A stretch of DNA of 64,000 nt from JAWKIW01 sp046331175 (lineage in GTDB: Bacteria; Actinomycetota; Acidimicrobiia; Acidimicrobiales; Acidimicrobilacustridaceae): contig JAXLRI010000012.1 in the NCBI GenBank assembly GCA_046331175.1, positions 86,087 through 150,086 on the forward strand, written 5' to 3'. The notes under the pieces are model-generated. The model was not told the origin of the DNA. It saw only the letters and a program-made list of their open reading frames with translations, and made no database searches. Shown piece by piece: positions 44,005 to 52,666 of the stretch. The position numbers and the translations under genes are program-made. Position 1 is the stretch's first letter, and each line of letters starts with the position of its first letter.

Positions 44005-44233
44005 GATCCCCCCTCCGTCGCACCGGGACCGGCCCGGGTCGACGATGAGAACGCTAGGACACCGCGGTCCGCCCGGGGTGTCATCGGTCACCGCCGCGCC
44101 GGGCGCAGGGCCGACGGGGGTGCTATCTGCCGTCAATGACTGTGCCACTGATCGATGGCAAGGTCAAACGACCCGGACCGCGGGCCCCCGCCGGGGCAGG
44201 GCCCCGCCGGCGTCGGGCCCACGGAGCCCGGCG

Positions 44234-44977
44234 CTAGAGCAGGCCGCGGGACGCCCCGCCGTCGACGGCGAGGGCGGTGCCGGTCACGTAGGCGGCCTGC
44301 TGCGAGCACAGGAAGGTGACCACCGCGCCGAAGTCGTCGGGGTCGCCGATGGCGCGGGCGGGCACGCCGGCGGCCACGGCGTCGAGGTCGCGGTTGAGGT
44401 GCACGAGGCGATCGGTGCGGTGGAAGCCCGGCAGGACGGAGTTCACCGTCACGCCGTCGGCGGCCACCTCGGTGGCGAGCGTCTTGAGGAAGCCGGTCGC
44501 CCCGGCCCGCGCCGTGTTGGACAGGATGAGCGTGTCGATGGGCTGCTTCACCGCCACCGACGTGATGGCCACCACCCGGCCCCAGCCCTGGGCCTGCATG
44601 GCCGGCACGGTGGCCTTGCACAGGGCCACCACCGACAGCAGGTTGAGGTCGAGCGCCGAGGGGTAGGCGTCGAGCGGCGTGGAGGCGAAGGTCCCCGCCG
44701 GTGGGCCACCGGCGTTGGTCACGACGATGTCGACGCCGCCGAGGGCCTCGACGGCGGCCTCGGCGAAGGCGGTGGCGCCCTCGGGGGTGGAGACGTCGCC
44801 GACCAGCGGGACCGCCGCCGGCCCGAGGGCGGCGGCGGCGGCCTCGATGCGCTCGGCGGTGCGGCTGCCCACGACGACGGTCGCCCCCTCGGCCACCAGG
44901 GCGCGGGCGGCGGCCAGCCCCAGCCCCAACGACGCTCCCGCCACGATCGCCCGCTTGCCGGAGATGCCCAGGTCCAT
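44234..44977 (-). CDS. Short-chain dehydrogenase-like protein with altered active site
   Basis: The 247-residue Rossmann protein shows AIVAGASLGLGLAAARAL (cofactor Gly motif), VTNAGGPPAG and a C-terminal YVTGTALAVDGG, a FabG-type frame. The catalytic Ser is present in VVAITSVAV, but the Tyr-x-x-x-Lys that should follow is replaced by LILSNTARAG, with no Tyr and Arg in place of Lys. A subfamily of SDRs with a SN-x-x-R motif exists, so it may still bind NAD(P) and catalyse a different or non-redox step. TAGCGT ends 6 bases before the ATG. It is divergent from the MBL-fold gene. Confidence 0.85.
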   Translation of the reverse strand: MDLGISGKRAIVAGASLGLGLAAARALVAEGATVVVGSRTAERIEAAAAALGPAAVPLVGDVSTPEGATAFAEAAVEALGGVDIVVTNAGGPPAGTFASTPLDAYPSALDLNLLSVVALCKATVPAMQAQGWGRVVAITSVAVKQPIDTLILSNTARAGATGFLKTLATEVAADGVTVNSVLPGFHRTDRLVHLNRDLDAVAAGVPARAIGDPDDFGAVVTFLCSQQAAYVTGTALAVDGGASRGLL

Positions 44978-45077
44978 GACCGGACGCTATCGCCGGTCGG
45001 TCCCCGCAGTCGCCGTCGCGCACGCGGCCCGGTCCGGGCTCCGGCAGGTCGCGGCCCCGACCGGTACGGTGGCGGCC
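44978..45077. promoter_or_regulatory. Divergent promoter region with two facing -10 boxes
   Basis: On the minus strand TAGCGT (44984-44989) lies 6 bases before the SDR ATG; on the plus strand TACGGT (45065-45070) lies 7 bases before the MBL-protein GTG. No ribosome site is visible on either side, so both messages are probably leaderless. Confidence 0.5.
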
Positions 45078-46025
45078 GTGGAGCTCGTCGAGGTCGCCCC
45101 CCACGTGCACGCCTGCGTCACCGAGGGGAGGGCGCTCGGCCAGTCCAACTCGGGGCTCGTCGACCGGGGCGGTGGCCTGGTCGTCGACACCTTCTGGGAT
45201 CTGCCCCACACCCGGTCGCTGCTCGACCTGTACGCGTCGGTGTGCCCCACCACGCCGGAGCGCGTGGTCAACACCCACCACAACGGCGACCACTGCTGGG
45301 GCAACCAGCTCGTGGTCGGGGCCGAGATCATCGGCCACCGCGAGTGCGCCGAGCGGTTCTCGGCGGACGGGTCACCGCAGCTGTTCGCCGACCTGTGCGC
45401 CATGGACGATCCGCCGGCGTCCATGGCCGAGCTGGTGGAGGGCCTGCGGGCCTACGACTTCCGAGGCATCGAGCTGACGCCGCCCACCACCCTGATCGAC
45501 GGCGACGCCACCCTCGACCTCGACGGCACGGCCGTCGAGCTGCTCTACGTCGGACCGGCCCACACCGCCGGCGACGTGGCCGTCTGGCTGCCCGAGGAGG
45601 GCGTGCTCTTCACCGGTGACGTGCTGTTCCACCAGTGCACGCCCATCGGCTGGGAGGGCACCTTCGCGGGGTGGATCGGCGCCCTCGAGCGGCTCGAGGC
45701 GCTCGAGCCGGCGGTCGTCGTCCCGGGCCACGGTCCGATCTGCGGGGTCGAGGGGCTGGCGGGCCTGCGCGAGTACCTCGCCTACGTGCGCCGCGAGGCC
45801 GAGGTCCACCACGCCGCCGGTCGCACCACCCTCGAGGCCGCCGAGCGCATCGACCTGTCGCCCTTCGAGGGCTGGGCCGAGCCGGAGCGCCTGGCGTTCC
45901 AGATCCTGCGGGCGTACCGCGAGCTCGACGGCGAGCCGTGGGACACGCCGGTCGACGTCGGCCGGGCCTTCACCGAGACGGCTGCCCTGCGCAGCGTGCT
46001 CGAGGCCCGCGCCGCCGAGGGCTGA
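45078..46025 (+). CDS. MBL-fold metallo-hydrolase
   Basis: The 315-residue protein has the metallo-beta-lactamase fold: metal-binding THHNGDHCWGNQ (H-x-H/N-x-D-H), a middle His in GPAHTAGD, the bridging Asp in LFTGDVLFH and the last His in VVPGHGPICG. The ~70-residue C-terminus is helical (REYLAYVRREAEVHHAAGRT). Substrate is not evident; relatives hydrolyse thioesters, lactones or sulfur compounds. The region's abundance of acyl-CoA genes makes an acyl thioesterase or lactonase plausible. Confidence 0.85.
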   Translation: MELVEVAPHVHACVTEGRALGQSNSGLVDRGGGLVVDTFWDLPHTRSLLDLYASVCPTTPERVVNTHHNGDHCWGNQLVVGAEIIGHRECAERFSADGSPQLFADLCAMDDPPASMAELVEGLRAYDFRGIELTPPTTLIDGDATLDLDGTAVELLYVGPAHTAGDVAVWLPEEGVLFTGDVLFHQCTPIGWEGTFAGWIGALERLEALEPAVVVPGHGPICGVEGLAGLREYLAYVRREAEVHHAAGRTTLEAAERIDLSPFEGWAEPERLAFQILRAYRELDGEPWDTPVDVGRAFTETAALRSVLEARAAEG

Positions 46026-46088
46026 GTCCGGGCCGCGGCCGCCTCGCCCCCGAGCGGGGACCAGCCGGCGGGGATCGGCGACCGGGGA

Positions 46089-46613
46089 TCAGTCGGCGGC
46101 GGGGCGGGCGACGGCGTCGAGGGTGACCCGCACCGTGGCGTGGACCTTCACCAGCAGCAGGCTGGGCGGCTGCACCCCGAAGTCGGTCACCTCGAAGGTG
46201 GTCTCGCCGGTGAGGGCGATCGCCGCGTCGTCGGTCGCCTCGACGTGGAGCGTCCCGTCGATCGGGGCGGTGACGCCCTTGAGGGTGAGGTCGCCGATGC
46301 CGGCCAGGTCGCCGTCGCCGGCGGCGGCATCGGTGGCCGGGGTCAGCACCTGCAGGTCGCCGGTGACGGTGGGGTGGTGGCGGGTGTCGAGGCGGCGGTC
46401 GGCCTCGCGGTCGATGAGCGGGTTGCCCGACCGCAGGCCACCGAGGGGCACCTCCACGTGGGCGGCCACCGGGGCCGCAGGGTCGACCGTGCCGTCGTCG
46501 CCGACCGTGAGCTCGATCCAGCCGGTGAGCGGGGCCTCGGTCTCGATCGGGTGCACGCTCGACGAGGCGTGGATCACCACCCGCGAGGCGTCGGGATCCA
46601 GGTCGTAGCGCAC
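46089..46613 (-). CDS. YceI-family lipid-binding-like protein
   Basis: The 174-residue protein fits the YceI beta-barrel: YDLDPDASRVVIHASSSVHPI at the start, VPLGGLRSGNPLIDREADRRLDTRHHPTVTGDL in the middle, and LTLKGVTAPIDGTLHVE. YceI proteins bind isoprenoid or acyl chains. No signal peptide is visible, so it may be cytoplasmic. It follows the lipoprotein hydrolase gene by 16 bases in the same direction and is probably co-transcribed. Confidence 0.8.
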   Translation of the reverse strand: MRYDLDPDASRVVIHASSSVHPIETEAPLTGWIELTVGDDGTVDPAAPVAAHVEVPLGGLRSGNPLIDREADRRLDTRHHPTVTGDLQVLTPATDAAAGDGDLAGIGDLTLKGVTAPIDGTLHVEATDDAAIALTGETTFEVTDFGVQPPSLLLVKVHATVRVTLDAVARPAAD

Positions 46614-46629
46614 GTCGTCGCGGCGGCGG

Positions 46630-48009
46630 TCAACCGCCGGGCTTCACCGGTGTCGACGACACGGGTGGCTTGGCGGTGGTGACGGGGCTGGAGGTGGGTG
46701 GCGTGGTGACGGTGGGCTTGGTGGAGGTGGCGGGCGTGGTGACCGACGACGAGGTGACCGGGCGGGTGGTCGTGGTGGTGGCCGCCGTCTGCCCGCCGCT
46801 GCCGGCGCCGCTGCCGGCCGACCCCGGTCGGCGGGTGGTGGTGGGCGTGGTGGAGCGGGGCCGCGGGGCGAAGGTGGTCTGGGTGACGCCGGTGCCGGTG
46901 GGGGCGTTGTCGAGGTCGGGCTGCTCCGACTGCGCCGGGCGGGCCGGGTCCTGGGGGAACACGTCGTTGAGGAACCGCAGCACCTCGGTGGCGGCCTGCT
47001 CGCCGAGGCGCGACAGCCGGGTGCCGTCGCCCTCGTCGAAGCCGTGGCCACCGCCGGCGACGACGACGGTGCGGGCCGTCTGGCCGGCGCCCTCGAGCGT
47101 GGCCTTCATCTGGTCCTGCTGGGTGATCTGCAGGTCCCAGTCCTTGTCGCCGGTGAGCAGCAGGGCGGGGCCCTTGGCCCGCTCGGCGTGGTCGAGGCTG
47201 TCGGCCTCGTCCCAGCGCTGCTGGACGACGGCGAGCTGGCTCGTGTCGGAGCCGCCGTAGTACTGGTCCTGGTACTGCATCGAGCCGTCGAAGGGGTGGT
47301 AGAAGCCGATGAAGGCGTTGACCGTGTCGTCGAGGCCGGGCCAGAGCTCGTTGCCGGCGAAGTAGGTGTCGCCGGGCGTGGTGTAGGCGACGGCGCCGAG
47401 GCGGGCGCCGGCGGAGTGGCCCTGGACGGCGATGCGGTCCTTGCGGATGCCGAGGGCGTTGCCCGTGCCCCGGACGAACTGCACGGCCGCCTTGACGTTC
47501 TGCTCGGGCTGGGGGAACACCGGGCTCTGGATGCCGGGCTGGAACAGGTGGTAGTCGATGTTGAGGGTGGGGTAGCCCTCGGCGTTGAGGCGGGTCTGCC
47601 AGGGGCGCAGGCCGGCGAAGGTGCCGGCGATCCCGGCGCCGCCGTGCACGATGATGACCAGCGCGTCGCGCTGGGAGGCCTTGGGCCGGCACAGCTCGCC
47701 CTGCTGGGGCGATGCCGAGGTCGGCGGGGTGTAGGTGACGATCTGGCAGGCGCCGGGCCCGACGCCGGGGTCGGGCAGGGTGTCGGGGGCCTGGTCGACC
47801 TTCTTGGTGGCGACCCCGGCCGCTCCGCCCCCACCGCCGCCTCCGTCGCCGGCGGCCGCCTCCTGGCCGGCGCCGCCGGCGCGGGCGCTCGAGCACCCCG
47901 CGGCCACCAGGGCCAGCGCCAGCACGAGTCCCGCCACGCGGACGAGGACCGGGCGACCGGCGTCGCTCGGGCGCGTCGGCGAGGTGGGGGAACCGGGGGA
48001 GGAGGTCAT
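46630..48009 (-). CDS. Lipoprotein alpha/beta hydrolase with Thr/Pro-rich tail
   Basis: The 459-residue protein has a signal peptide with lipobox (ALVAAGCSSA), a Gly-rich linker, then an alpha/beta-hydrolase domain: the oxyanion HGGAGIAGTF, the nucleophile elbow VQGHSAGARLG (Ser), an Asp near LLLTGDKDWDLQ and the His in GGGHGFDEGD. This is the hormone-sensitive-lipase/carboxylesterase pattern. The C-terminal ~90 residues are nearly all Thr, Pro, Ser and Val, like a wall-spanning or glycosylated stalk, which is unusual after the catalytic domain. An extracellular esterase or lipase is likely. Confidence 0.85.
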   Translation of the reverse strand: MTSSPGSPTSPTRPSDAGRPVLVRVAGLVLALALVAAGCSSARAGGAGQEAAAGDGGGGGGGAAGVATKKVDQAPDTLPDPGVGPGACQIVTYTPPTSASPQQGELCRPKASQRDALVIIVHGGAGIAGTFAGLRPWQTRLNAEGYPTLNIDYHLFQPGIQSPVFPQPEQNVKAAVQFVRGTGNALGIRKDRIAVQGHSAGARLGAVAYTTPGDTYFAGNELWPGLDDTVNAFIGFYHPFDGSMQYQDQYYGGSDTSQLAVVQQRWDEADSLDHAERAKGPALLLTGDKDWDLQITQQDQMKATLEGAGQTARTVVVAGGGHGFDEGDGTRLSRLGEQAATEVLRFLNDVFPQDPARPAQSEQPDLDNAPTGTGVTQTTFAPRPRSTTPTTTRRPGSAGSGAGSGGQTAATTTTTRPVTSSSVTTPATSTKPTVTTPPTSSPVTTAKPPVSSTPVKPGG

Positions 48010-48122
48010 GGGGAGGCCCTCCGGGCGATCGGCCCACCGCGAGGGGCGGGTCGGCGCAACGGGATCCCCCAGTCTGGCCGATCGGGGTGCCAACGCGGCA
48101 GTCGGCGGCGCGAACGCCCTGG

Positions 48123-49742
48123 TCAGGAGGGTGTGGGGTCGGCGGGATGGGGGCGGGCGCTCGGTCCACGGCTCCGGTCCCCGTCGGGGCCGGCCGGGCT
48201 GTCCGCGGCCTCGACGGCGGCCAGGCGCCGGCGGTCGAGCTTCTGCATGGCGGTCTGGGGGAGGGCGTCGACGATCCGGATGGCCTCGGGCTGCTTGTGG
48301 TGGGCGAGGCGGTCGGCGGCGAGCCGGCGCAGGTCGTCGAGGGTGGGCGGCGCCGCCGGGTCGGCTGGGACGACCACGGCCACGCCGATCTCGCCGAGCA
48401 CGGGGTCGGGCCGGGGGACGACGGCCACGTCGGCCACGGCCGGGTGGTCGAGCAGGATCGCCTCCACCTCGGCGGGGTACACGTTGTAGCCACCGCGGAT
48501 GAACATCTCCTTGGCCCGCCCCGCCAGCCGGACCAGGCCCCGCTCGTCGGTGCGGGCGAGGTCGCCGGTGCGCAGCCAGCCGTCGACGATGGTGGCCGCC
48601 GTCCCGTCCGGGTCGTTCCAGTACCCCCGCATCTGGGTGGGTGAGCGCAGCCACAGCTCACCCACCTCACCGTCGGGGACGGGTTGGCCGGCCTCGTCTC
48701 GGACCGTCACCGAGACGCCGGGCCGCGGGTGGCCCACCGTGTGCAGCGCCTCCTCGTCGTCGGCGTCGAAGGCGGTGCCGAGGCCGATCCCGCCGGACTC
48801 GGTGGACGAGTAGCGGATGGAGTACGCCGCCCCGAACCGCTCCCGGGCCTCGCGCACCAGGGCGGGCGGCGAGAGGGCTCCGCCCATCACCAGGGTCTGC
48901 ACGCACGACAGGTCGTAGCGGTCGAAGTCGGGGTCGCGCAGCATCAGCGCCACCTGCGGCGCCACGCCGCCGACGCTCGTCATCCGGTGCTCCTCGACGA
49001 GGGCCAGCACGTCGGCCGCCCGCCACCGCTCGAGCAGGTGGGTGGTGGAGCCGAGGCGCAGGTACCACGGCAGCTTCGTCATGAACCCGATGTGGGCGAA
49101 GGCGGTGGCGGCGAGCAGGTGCCCGCCCCCGCCCCAGCGGTCGCCCACGTCGGCGGTGGTGACGGCGGCCAGCTCGCGGTTGGCGAACATCGCCCCCTTC
49201 GGGGTGCCGGTCGTGCCCGAGGTGAACACGACCACGACGAGGCGGTCGGGGTCGTCCGGGTCGGCGAGCGGGGGAGGGGCGGACCCGGCGTGACCCCGTC
49301 GCAGGTCGGCCAAGATGGCGCCGGGCTCCGACGCCCGCACCACCGGGATGATCCGCCCGGCGTGGGCCTCGCCGGCCGGACCGGGTCGCAGGTCGTCGGT
49401 GGCGAGCACGGCCGACGGCCGGGCCACCGCCAGCACGGCGTCGCGCTCGGCCGTCGTGTAGCGCGGGTTGACGCCGGCGGTGATCGCCCCGAGCTTGGCG
49501 AGCGCGGCGTAGGCCACCACGTAGTCGGGGGCCGACGGCAGCAGGAGGCACACGAGGTCGCCCTCGCCGATGCCGGCCGTCGCCAGGCCGGCTGCCGCCT
49601 CGTCGGAGAGCCGGTGGAGGTCGGCGTAGGAGAGCGGCCAGCCGCCGGTGCCGTCCGGCAGGTGGGCCGAGACGAAGGCGGGGGTGTCGGCGAAGCGGCG
49701 GGCGGCCTCGGGCACCGTGGCGGCGAGCGTCATGGCGAGCAT
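48123..49742 (-). CDS. Acyl-CoA synthetase (FadD-like AMP-dependent ligase)
   Basis: The 539-residue enzyme activates a carboxylic acid to its CoA thioester through an acyl-AMP. Motifs are VVVVFTSGTTGTPKGAMF (P-loop), SIRYSSTESGGIG, GWLRTGDLARTDERGLVRLAGRAKE-type hinge (the Asp-Leu-Ala variant), FIRGGYNVYPAEVE, and the catalytic Lys in TAMQKLDRR. The substrate is not evident from sequence; the steroid and fatty-acid type neighbours suggest a bulky or branched acid. ATG at 49742 or 49733, neither with a clear ribosome site. A palindromic element lies just upstream. Confidence 0.9.
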   Translation of the reverse strand: MLAMTLAATVPEAARRFADTPAFVSAHLPDGTGGWPLSYADLHRLSDEAAAGLATAGIGEGDLVCLLLPSAPDYVVAYAALAKLGAITAGVNPRYTTAERDAVLAVARPSAVLATDDLRPGPAGEAHAGRIIPVVRASEPGAILADLRRGHAGSAPPPLADPDDPDRLVVVVFTSGTTGTPKGAMFANRELAAVTTADVGDRWGGGGHLLAATAFAHIGFMTKLPWYLRLGSTTHLLERWRAADVLALVEEHRMTSVGGVAPQVALMLRDPDFDRYDLSCVQTLVMGGALSPPALVREARERFGAAYSIRYSSTESGGIGLGTAFDADDEEALHTVGHPRPGVSVTVRDEAGQPVPDGEVGELWLRSPTQMRGYWNDPDGTAATIVDGWLRTGDLARTDERGLVRLAGRAKEMFIRGGYNVYPAEVEAILLDHPAVADVAVVPRPDPVLGEIGVAVVVPADPAAPPTLDDLRRLAADRLAHHKQPEAIRIVDALPQTAMQKLDRRRLAAVEAADSPAGPDGDRSRGPSARPHPADPTPS

Positions 49743-49801
49743 TGGACCACGCGCGGTCGTCCCCCCGTCCACCCCCGCAGACCCCTCCCCGCCCACCCCG
49801 G

Positions 49802-49852
49802 CGAACTTTGGAGGATTCGCGTCAAGGGGTGACGCGGATCCTCCAGAGTTCG
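49802..49852. repeat. Palindromic repeat element, copy 2 (inverted)
   Basis: Two 23-bp arms with two G-T-compatible mismatches enclose the loop AGGGG, the complement of the CCCCT loop at 41177-41181. It is the same element as 41153-41205 in opposite orientation, in the gap between the FadD-like and thiolase genes. Confidence 0.9.
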
Positions 49853-49926
49853 GCGAGGTGGCGAGATGGCGCGAGGGGAGGGCTCGGCAGGGGAGGGCTC
49901 GGGAGGGGAGGGCTGGGGAGGGAGGA

Positions 49927-51114
49927 TCAGTCGACGCCGAGGACGAGGGTGCCGTTGGAGCAGAACCAGCCGCCGGTGCCGCTGGCCACGGCCAGCTTGG
50001 CGTCGGGGACCTGGCGCTCGGCGGGGATCGGCTCGCCGTTCTCGGTGCGGCCGTTGCCTCCGGCGTAGTCGCCGCGCAGCTGGCGGGTGGCCTCGACCAG
50101 CAGGAACAGGCCGCGCATGCCGGGGTGGCAGGCGGACAGGCCGCCGCCGTCGGGGTTGGTGGGCAGGGCGCCGCCGAGGCGAAGCCGACCGTCCTCGACG
50201 AAGGGGCCGCCCTCGCCCTTGCCGCAGAAGCCGAGGTCCTCGAGGGTGGCCATGAGCATGAAGGTGAACGCGTCGTAGATGCAGGCCAGGTCGATCTCGT
50301 CGGGCCGGATGCCGGCCCGCTCGAAGGCGATGGGCCCCGACACGGCGGCCGGGCCGGTGGTGAAGTCGGCCCACTCGCTCATCGTCGTGTGCGACACGGT
50401 GTGGCCGTGGCCGAGCACCCAGACCGGCTTGGTGGCGGTGTCGGGGACGCGGTCCTCGGCGGCCAGCACGATGGCGCAGCCGCCGTCGGAGCGGATGCAG
50501 CACTGCAGCTTGGTGAAGGGGTCGGCCATGACCCGCCCCGACAGCACCTCGTCGATGGTGAGCGGGTCGCGGTAGTAGGCGTCGGGGTTGAACTGGGCGT
50601 TGTAGCGGGCCGACACCGCCACCTCGGCCAGCTGCTCGAGCGTGGTGCCGTTCTCGTGCATGTGCCGCCGCGTCGACATGGCGTACTTCGAGATGAGCGT
50701 GTGCCCGTACGGGGCCTCGAACTGCATCGGGCCGCGGTTGCCGTAGGACAGGTTCGCCCGGCGGATGCCCTTCTTGAGGTCGGCGCGCGTCGTCGAGCCG
50801 TACACGAGCACCACCACGTCGGCGTGGCCCTGGGCGATGGCGTCGGCGGCGTGGCAGGCCATGACCTCCCACGTGCCGCCACCCACCTGGGTGGAGTCGA
50901 CCCACGTGGGGTGGATCCGCAGGTACTCGGCGATCTCGATGGGCTGCAGGGTGCCGAGGCCGTTGGACGCCAGGCCGTCGACGTCGGACTTCGACAGCCC
51001 CGAGTCGGCCAGCGCCCGCCGCACGGCCTGCGCGTGCAGGTCGTAGGGCGTCTTGGTGTCCACCCGGCCCGTGTCCGACAGGGCCGCCCCCACGATGGCC
51101 ACTCGTCTCGTCAT
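49927..51114 (-). CDS. SCP2-type thiolase/acyltransferase-like protein
   Basis: The 395-residue protein belongs to the lipid-transfer (SCP2) thiolase group: MTRRVAIVGAALSDTG, DVDGLASNGLG, HADVVVLVYGSTTRAD, KLQCCIRSDGGCAIVLAAED, IYDAFTFMLMATLEDLGF, and GGGLSACHPGMRG with His near the C-terminal active site. The segment expected to carry the nucleophilic Cys reads VGGGTWEVMACHAAD, with Cys shifted, so the chemistry could be aldol cleavage instead of thiolysis, as in steroid side-chain Ltp2-like enzymes. GAGGAG precedes the ATG. It follows the crotonase gene on the same strand. Confidence 0.82.
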   Translation of the reverse strand: MTRRVAIVGAALSDTGRVDTKTPYDLHAQAVRRALADSGLSKSDVDGLASNGLGTLQPIEIAEYLRIHPTWVDSTQVGGGTWEVMACHAADAIAQGHADVVVLVYGSTTRADLKKGIRRANLSYGNRGPMQFEAPYGHTLISKYAMSTRRHMHENGTTLEQLAEVAVSARYNAQFNPDAYYRDPLTIDEVLSGRVMADPFTKLQCCIRSDGGCAIVLAAEDRVPDTATKPVWVLGHGHTVSHTTMSEWADFTTGPAAVSGPIAFERAGIRPDEIDLACIYDAFTFMLMATLEDLGFCGKGEGGPFVEDGRLRLGGALPTNPDGGGLSACHPGMRGLFLLVEATRQLRGDYAGGNGRTENGEPIPAERQVPDAKLAVASGTGGWFCSNGTLVLGVD

Positions 51115-51226
51115 CTCTGCTCCTCGTCGGGTGCCGGTCCTGGTGGCCCGGTGTGGGTGGTTCGGTGGATGGCTGCGGGTGCGGTCACGACGCGGCGGTC
51201 GGTCCCGGCGCCGCTCCCGGATCCGG

Positions 51227-52021
51227 TCACCGCGTCCGGTGCTGGATGCGGCGGCCGGAGGTGAACACGGCTTGGCCCTCCTCGAGGGCGTCGGGGTCGG
51301 TCCCCAGGTGCAAGAAGGTGTTGCCCAGGTCGAGGGCCTGGCGCAGCGACAGCTCGCGCGCCGCCCAGATGGTGCGGACGGTGGCCTGCACGGCTCGGGC
51401 CGGCTGGGACGCGATGGCCTCGGCGGCCCACTGGGCGGCGTCGTGCAGGTCGGCGGCGGGGACGACCTCGGACACCAGCCCGATCTCACGGGCCCGCTCG
51501 GCGCCGATCCGCTCGTGGTTGCCGAGCAGGCTCAGGCGCATGATCTCGCCGAAGGGCATGCGTGCGGCCATGAGCGTCGGCTCGAACACCGCCGCCATCC
51601 CGTAGGTCACGTGCGGGTCGAAGAACGTGGCGTGGTCGGCGGCGATGATGAACTCGACCTCGCCGAGGAAGTAGAAGGCGCCCCCGCAGGCCATGCCGTT
51701 GACGGCGGCGATGACCGGCTTCCACAGGCCGTTGGACTTGGGGCCGAGGTCGTTCAGCGGGTCGTCGTAGGTGAGCGGGTCGAAGTCGAACTCGTCGGCC
51801 TCGGGGATGCCCTCGCGGTCGATGCCGGTGCAGAAGGCCTTGTCGCCGGCACCGGTCAGCACGACGCAGCGCACGTCCCGGTCGGCCTTGAGCGCGGCCC
51901 ACACCTGGCGCAGCTCGGCGCGCATCGCCGGGTTGAAGGCGTTGTACCGCTCGGGGCGGTCGAGGGTCACCCAGGCGACGCCGTCGGCGACGGTGCACTG
52001 CAGGGTCTCGAGGTCGGGCAA
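51227..52021 (-). CDS. Enoyl-CoA hydratase/isomerase (crotonase family)
   Basis: The 264-residue protein shows VTLDRPERYNAFNPAMRAEL, VVLTGAGDKAFCTGIDREG and PVIAAVNGMACGGAFYFLGEVEFIIAAD, which form the CoA pocket and oxyanion hole. The usual catalytic Glu of hydratases (in the G-x-x-x-E-P area) is replaced by the segment YGMAAVFEPTLMAARM, where a Glu is present. It probably hydrates an enoyl-CoA. A 14-bp perfect palindrome, TGACACGCGTGTCA, lies 33 bases upstream of the start and is a probable operator. It leads a minus-strand run with the thiolase and FadD-like genes. Confidence 0.88.
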   Translation of the reverse strand: MPDLETLQCTVADGVAWVTLDRPERYNAFNPAMRAELRQVWAALKADRDVRCVVLTGAGDKAFCTGIDREGIPEADEFDFDPLTYDDPLNDLGPKSNGLWKPVIAAVNGMACGGAFYFLGEVEFIIAADHATFFDPHVTYGMAAVFEPTLMAARMPFGEIMRLSLLGNHERIGAERAREIGLVSEVVPAADLHDAAQWAAEAIASQPARAVQATVRTIWAARELSLRQALDLGNTFLHLGTDPDALEEGQAVFTSGRRIQHRTR

Positions 52022-52053
52022 CGGTCCCTCCGGGAGGTCGGGCGGTCAGACTA

Positions 52054-52067
52054 TGACACGCGTGTCA
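52054..52067. promoter_or_regulatory. Palindromic operator upstream of crotonase gene
   Basis: TGACACGCGTGTCA is a perfect 14-bp palindrome 33 bases before the crotonase start, the position and form of a TetR-family operator. It resembles but does not match the CTGACG-N3-CGTCAG sites elsewhere in the region. Confidence 0.5.
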
Positions 52068-52155
52068 GGTAAGGCGCCACGGCGGGCCGCGGCCGGACGG
52101 GCGAGCGGCCGAGCGCCCGGTGGTCACCGGGGCGACCCCGTCGCACCCGGTGCCC

Positions 52156-52569
52156 TCAGCCGGCGAGCGGGGCGACCTGGCTGGGGTCGAGGTACTCGTC
52201 GATGCGGCTGATGGCGCCGTCGGTCACCGTGACGACGAGGCAGGCGGGCATGGCCACCTCGGTGCCGTCGGCGGCCGTGGCGTGCAGCACGTGCTGCTGG
52301 ACGAAGCCGTCGGGCAGCAGGATGCGCCGGGTCACCTCGTAGCGCAGGCCGTTCGCCTTGCCGGTGAGCCAGCCCAGCAGCCGGCGGGTGGCCACCCGGT
52401 CGGCCTCGCCGCCCATGTTGGTCCACGTGACCACGTCGGGCGCCCAGGTCGCCTCCACCGCGTCGAGGTCGCCGGCCTCGATGGCGGCGATCATCCGATC
52501 GGCCAGGGCGTCGTGGGCGGCGAGCAGCGCGGGGTCGGCGCCGGAGGCGGGCTCGGAGGCATCGGTCAT
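52156..52569 (-). CDS. SnoaL/NTF2-like small protein
   Basis: The 137-residue protein fits the cone-shaped NTF2/SnoaL fold: a helical start (LLAAHDALADRMIAAIEAGDLDAVEATWAPDVVTW), a middle RRLLGWLTGKANGLRYEVTRR and strands LLPDGFVQQHVLHATAADG and MPACLVVTVTDGAISRIDEYLDP. Members include isomerases and epoxide hydrolases acting on steroids and polyketides; without catalytic residues in view it is left general. ATG 52569 has CAGGAT ending 7 bases upstream. It is divergent from the MaoC gene. Confidence 0.8.
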   Translation of the reverse strand: MTDASEPASGADPALLAAHDALADRMIAAIEAGDLDAVEATWAPDVVTWTNMGGEADRVATRRLLGWLTGKANGLRYEVTRRILLPDGFVQQHVLHATAADGTEVAMPACLVVTVTDGAISRIDEYLDPSQVAPLAG

Positions 52570-52666
52570 GGCCGCCATCCTGGCCGATCCCGGTGCCTCA
52601 CCTTGCGCCGAGGGGCCGTCCTCCCGTGGAATGGCAGCCAGGTGTCCGATCGACAGGAGTGGCGCC

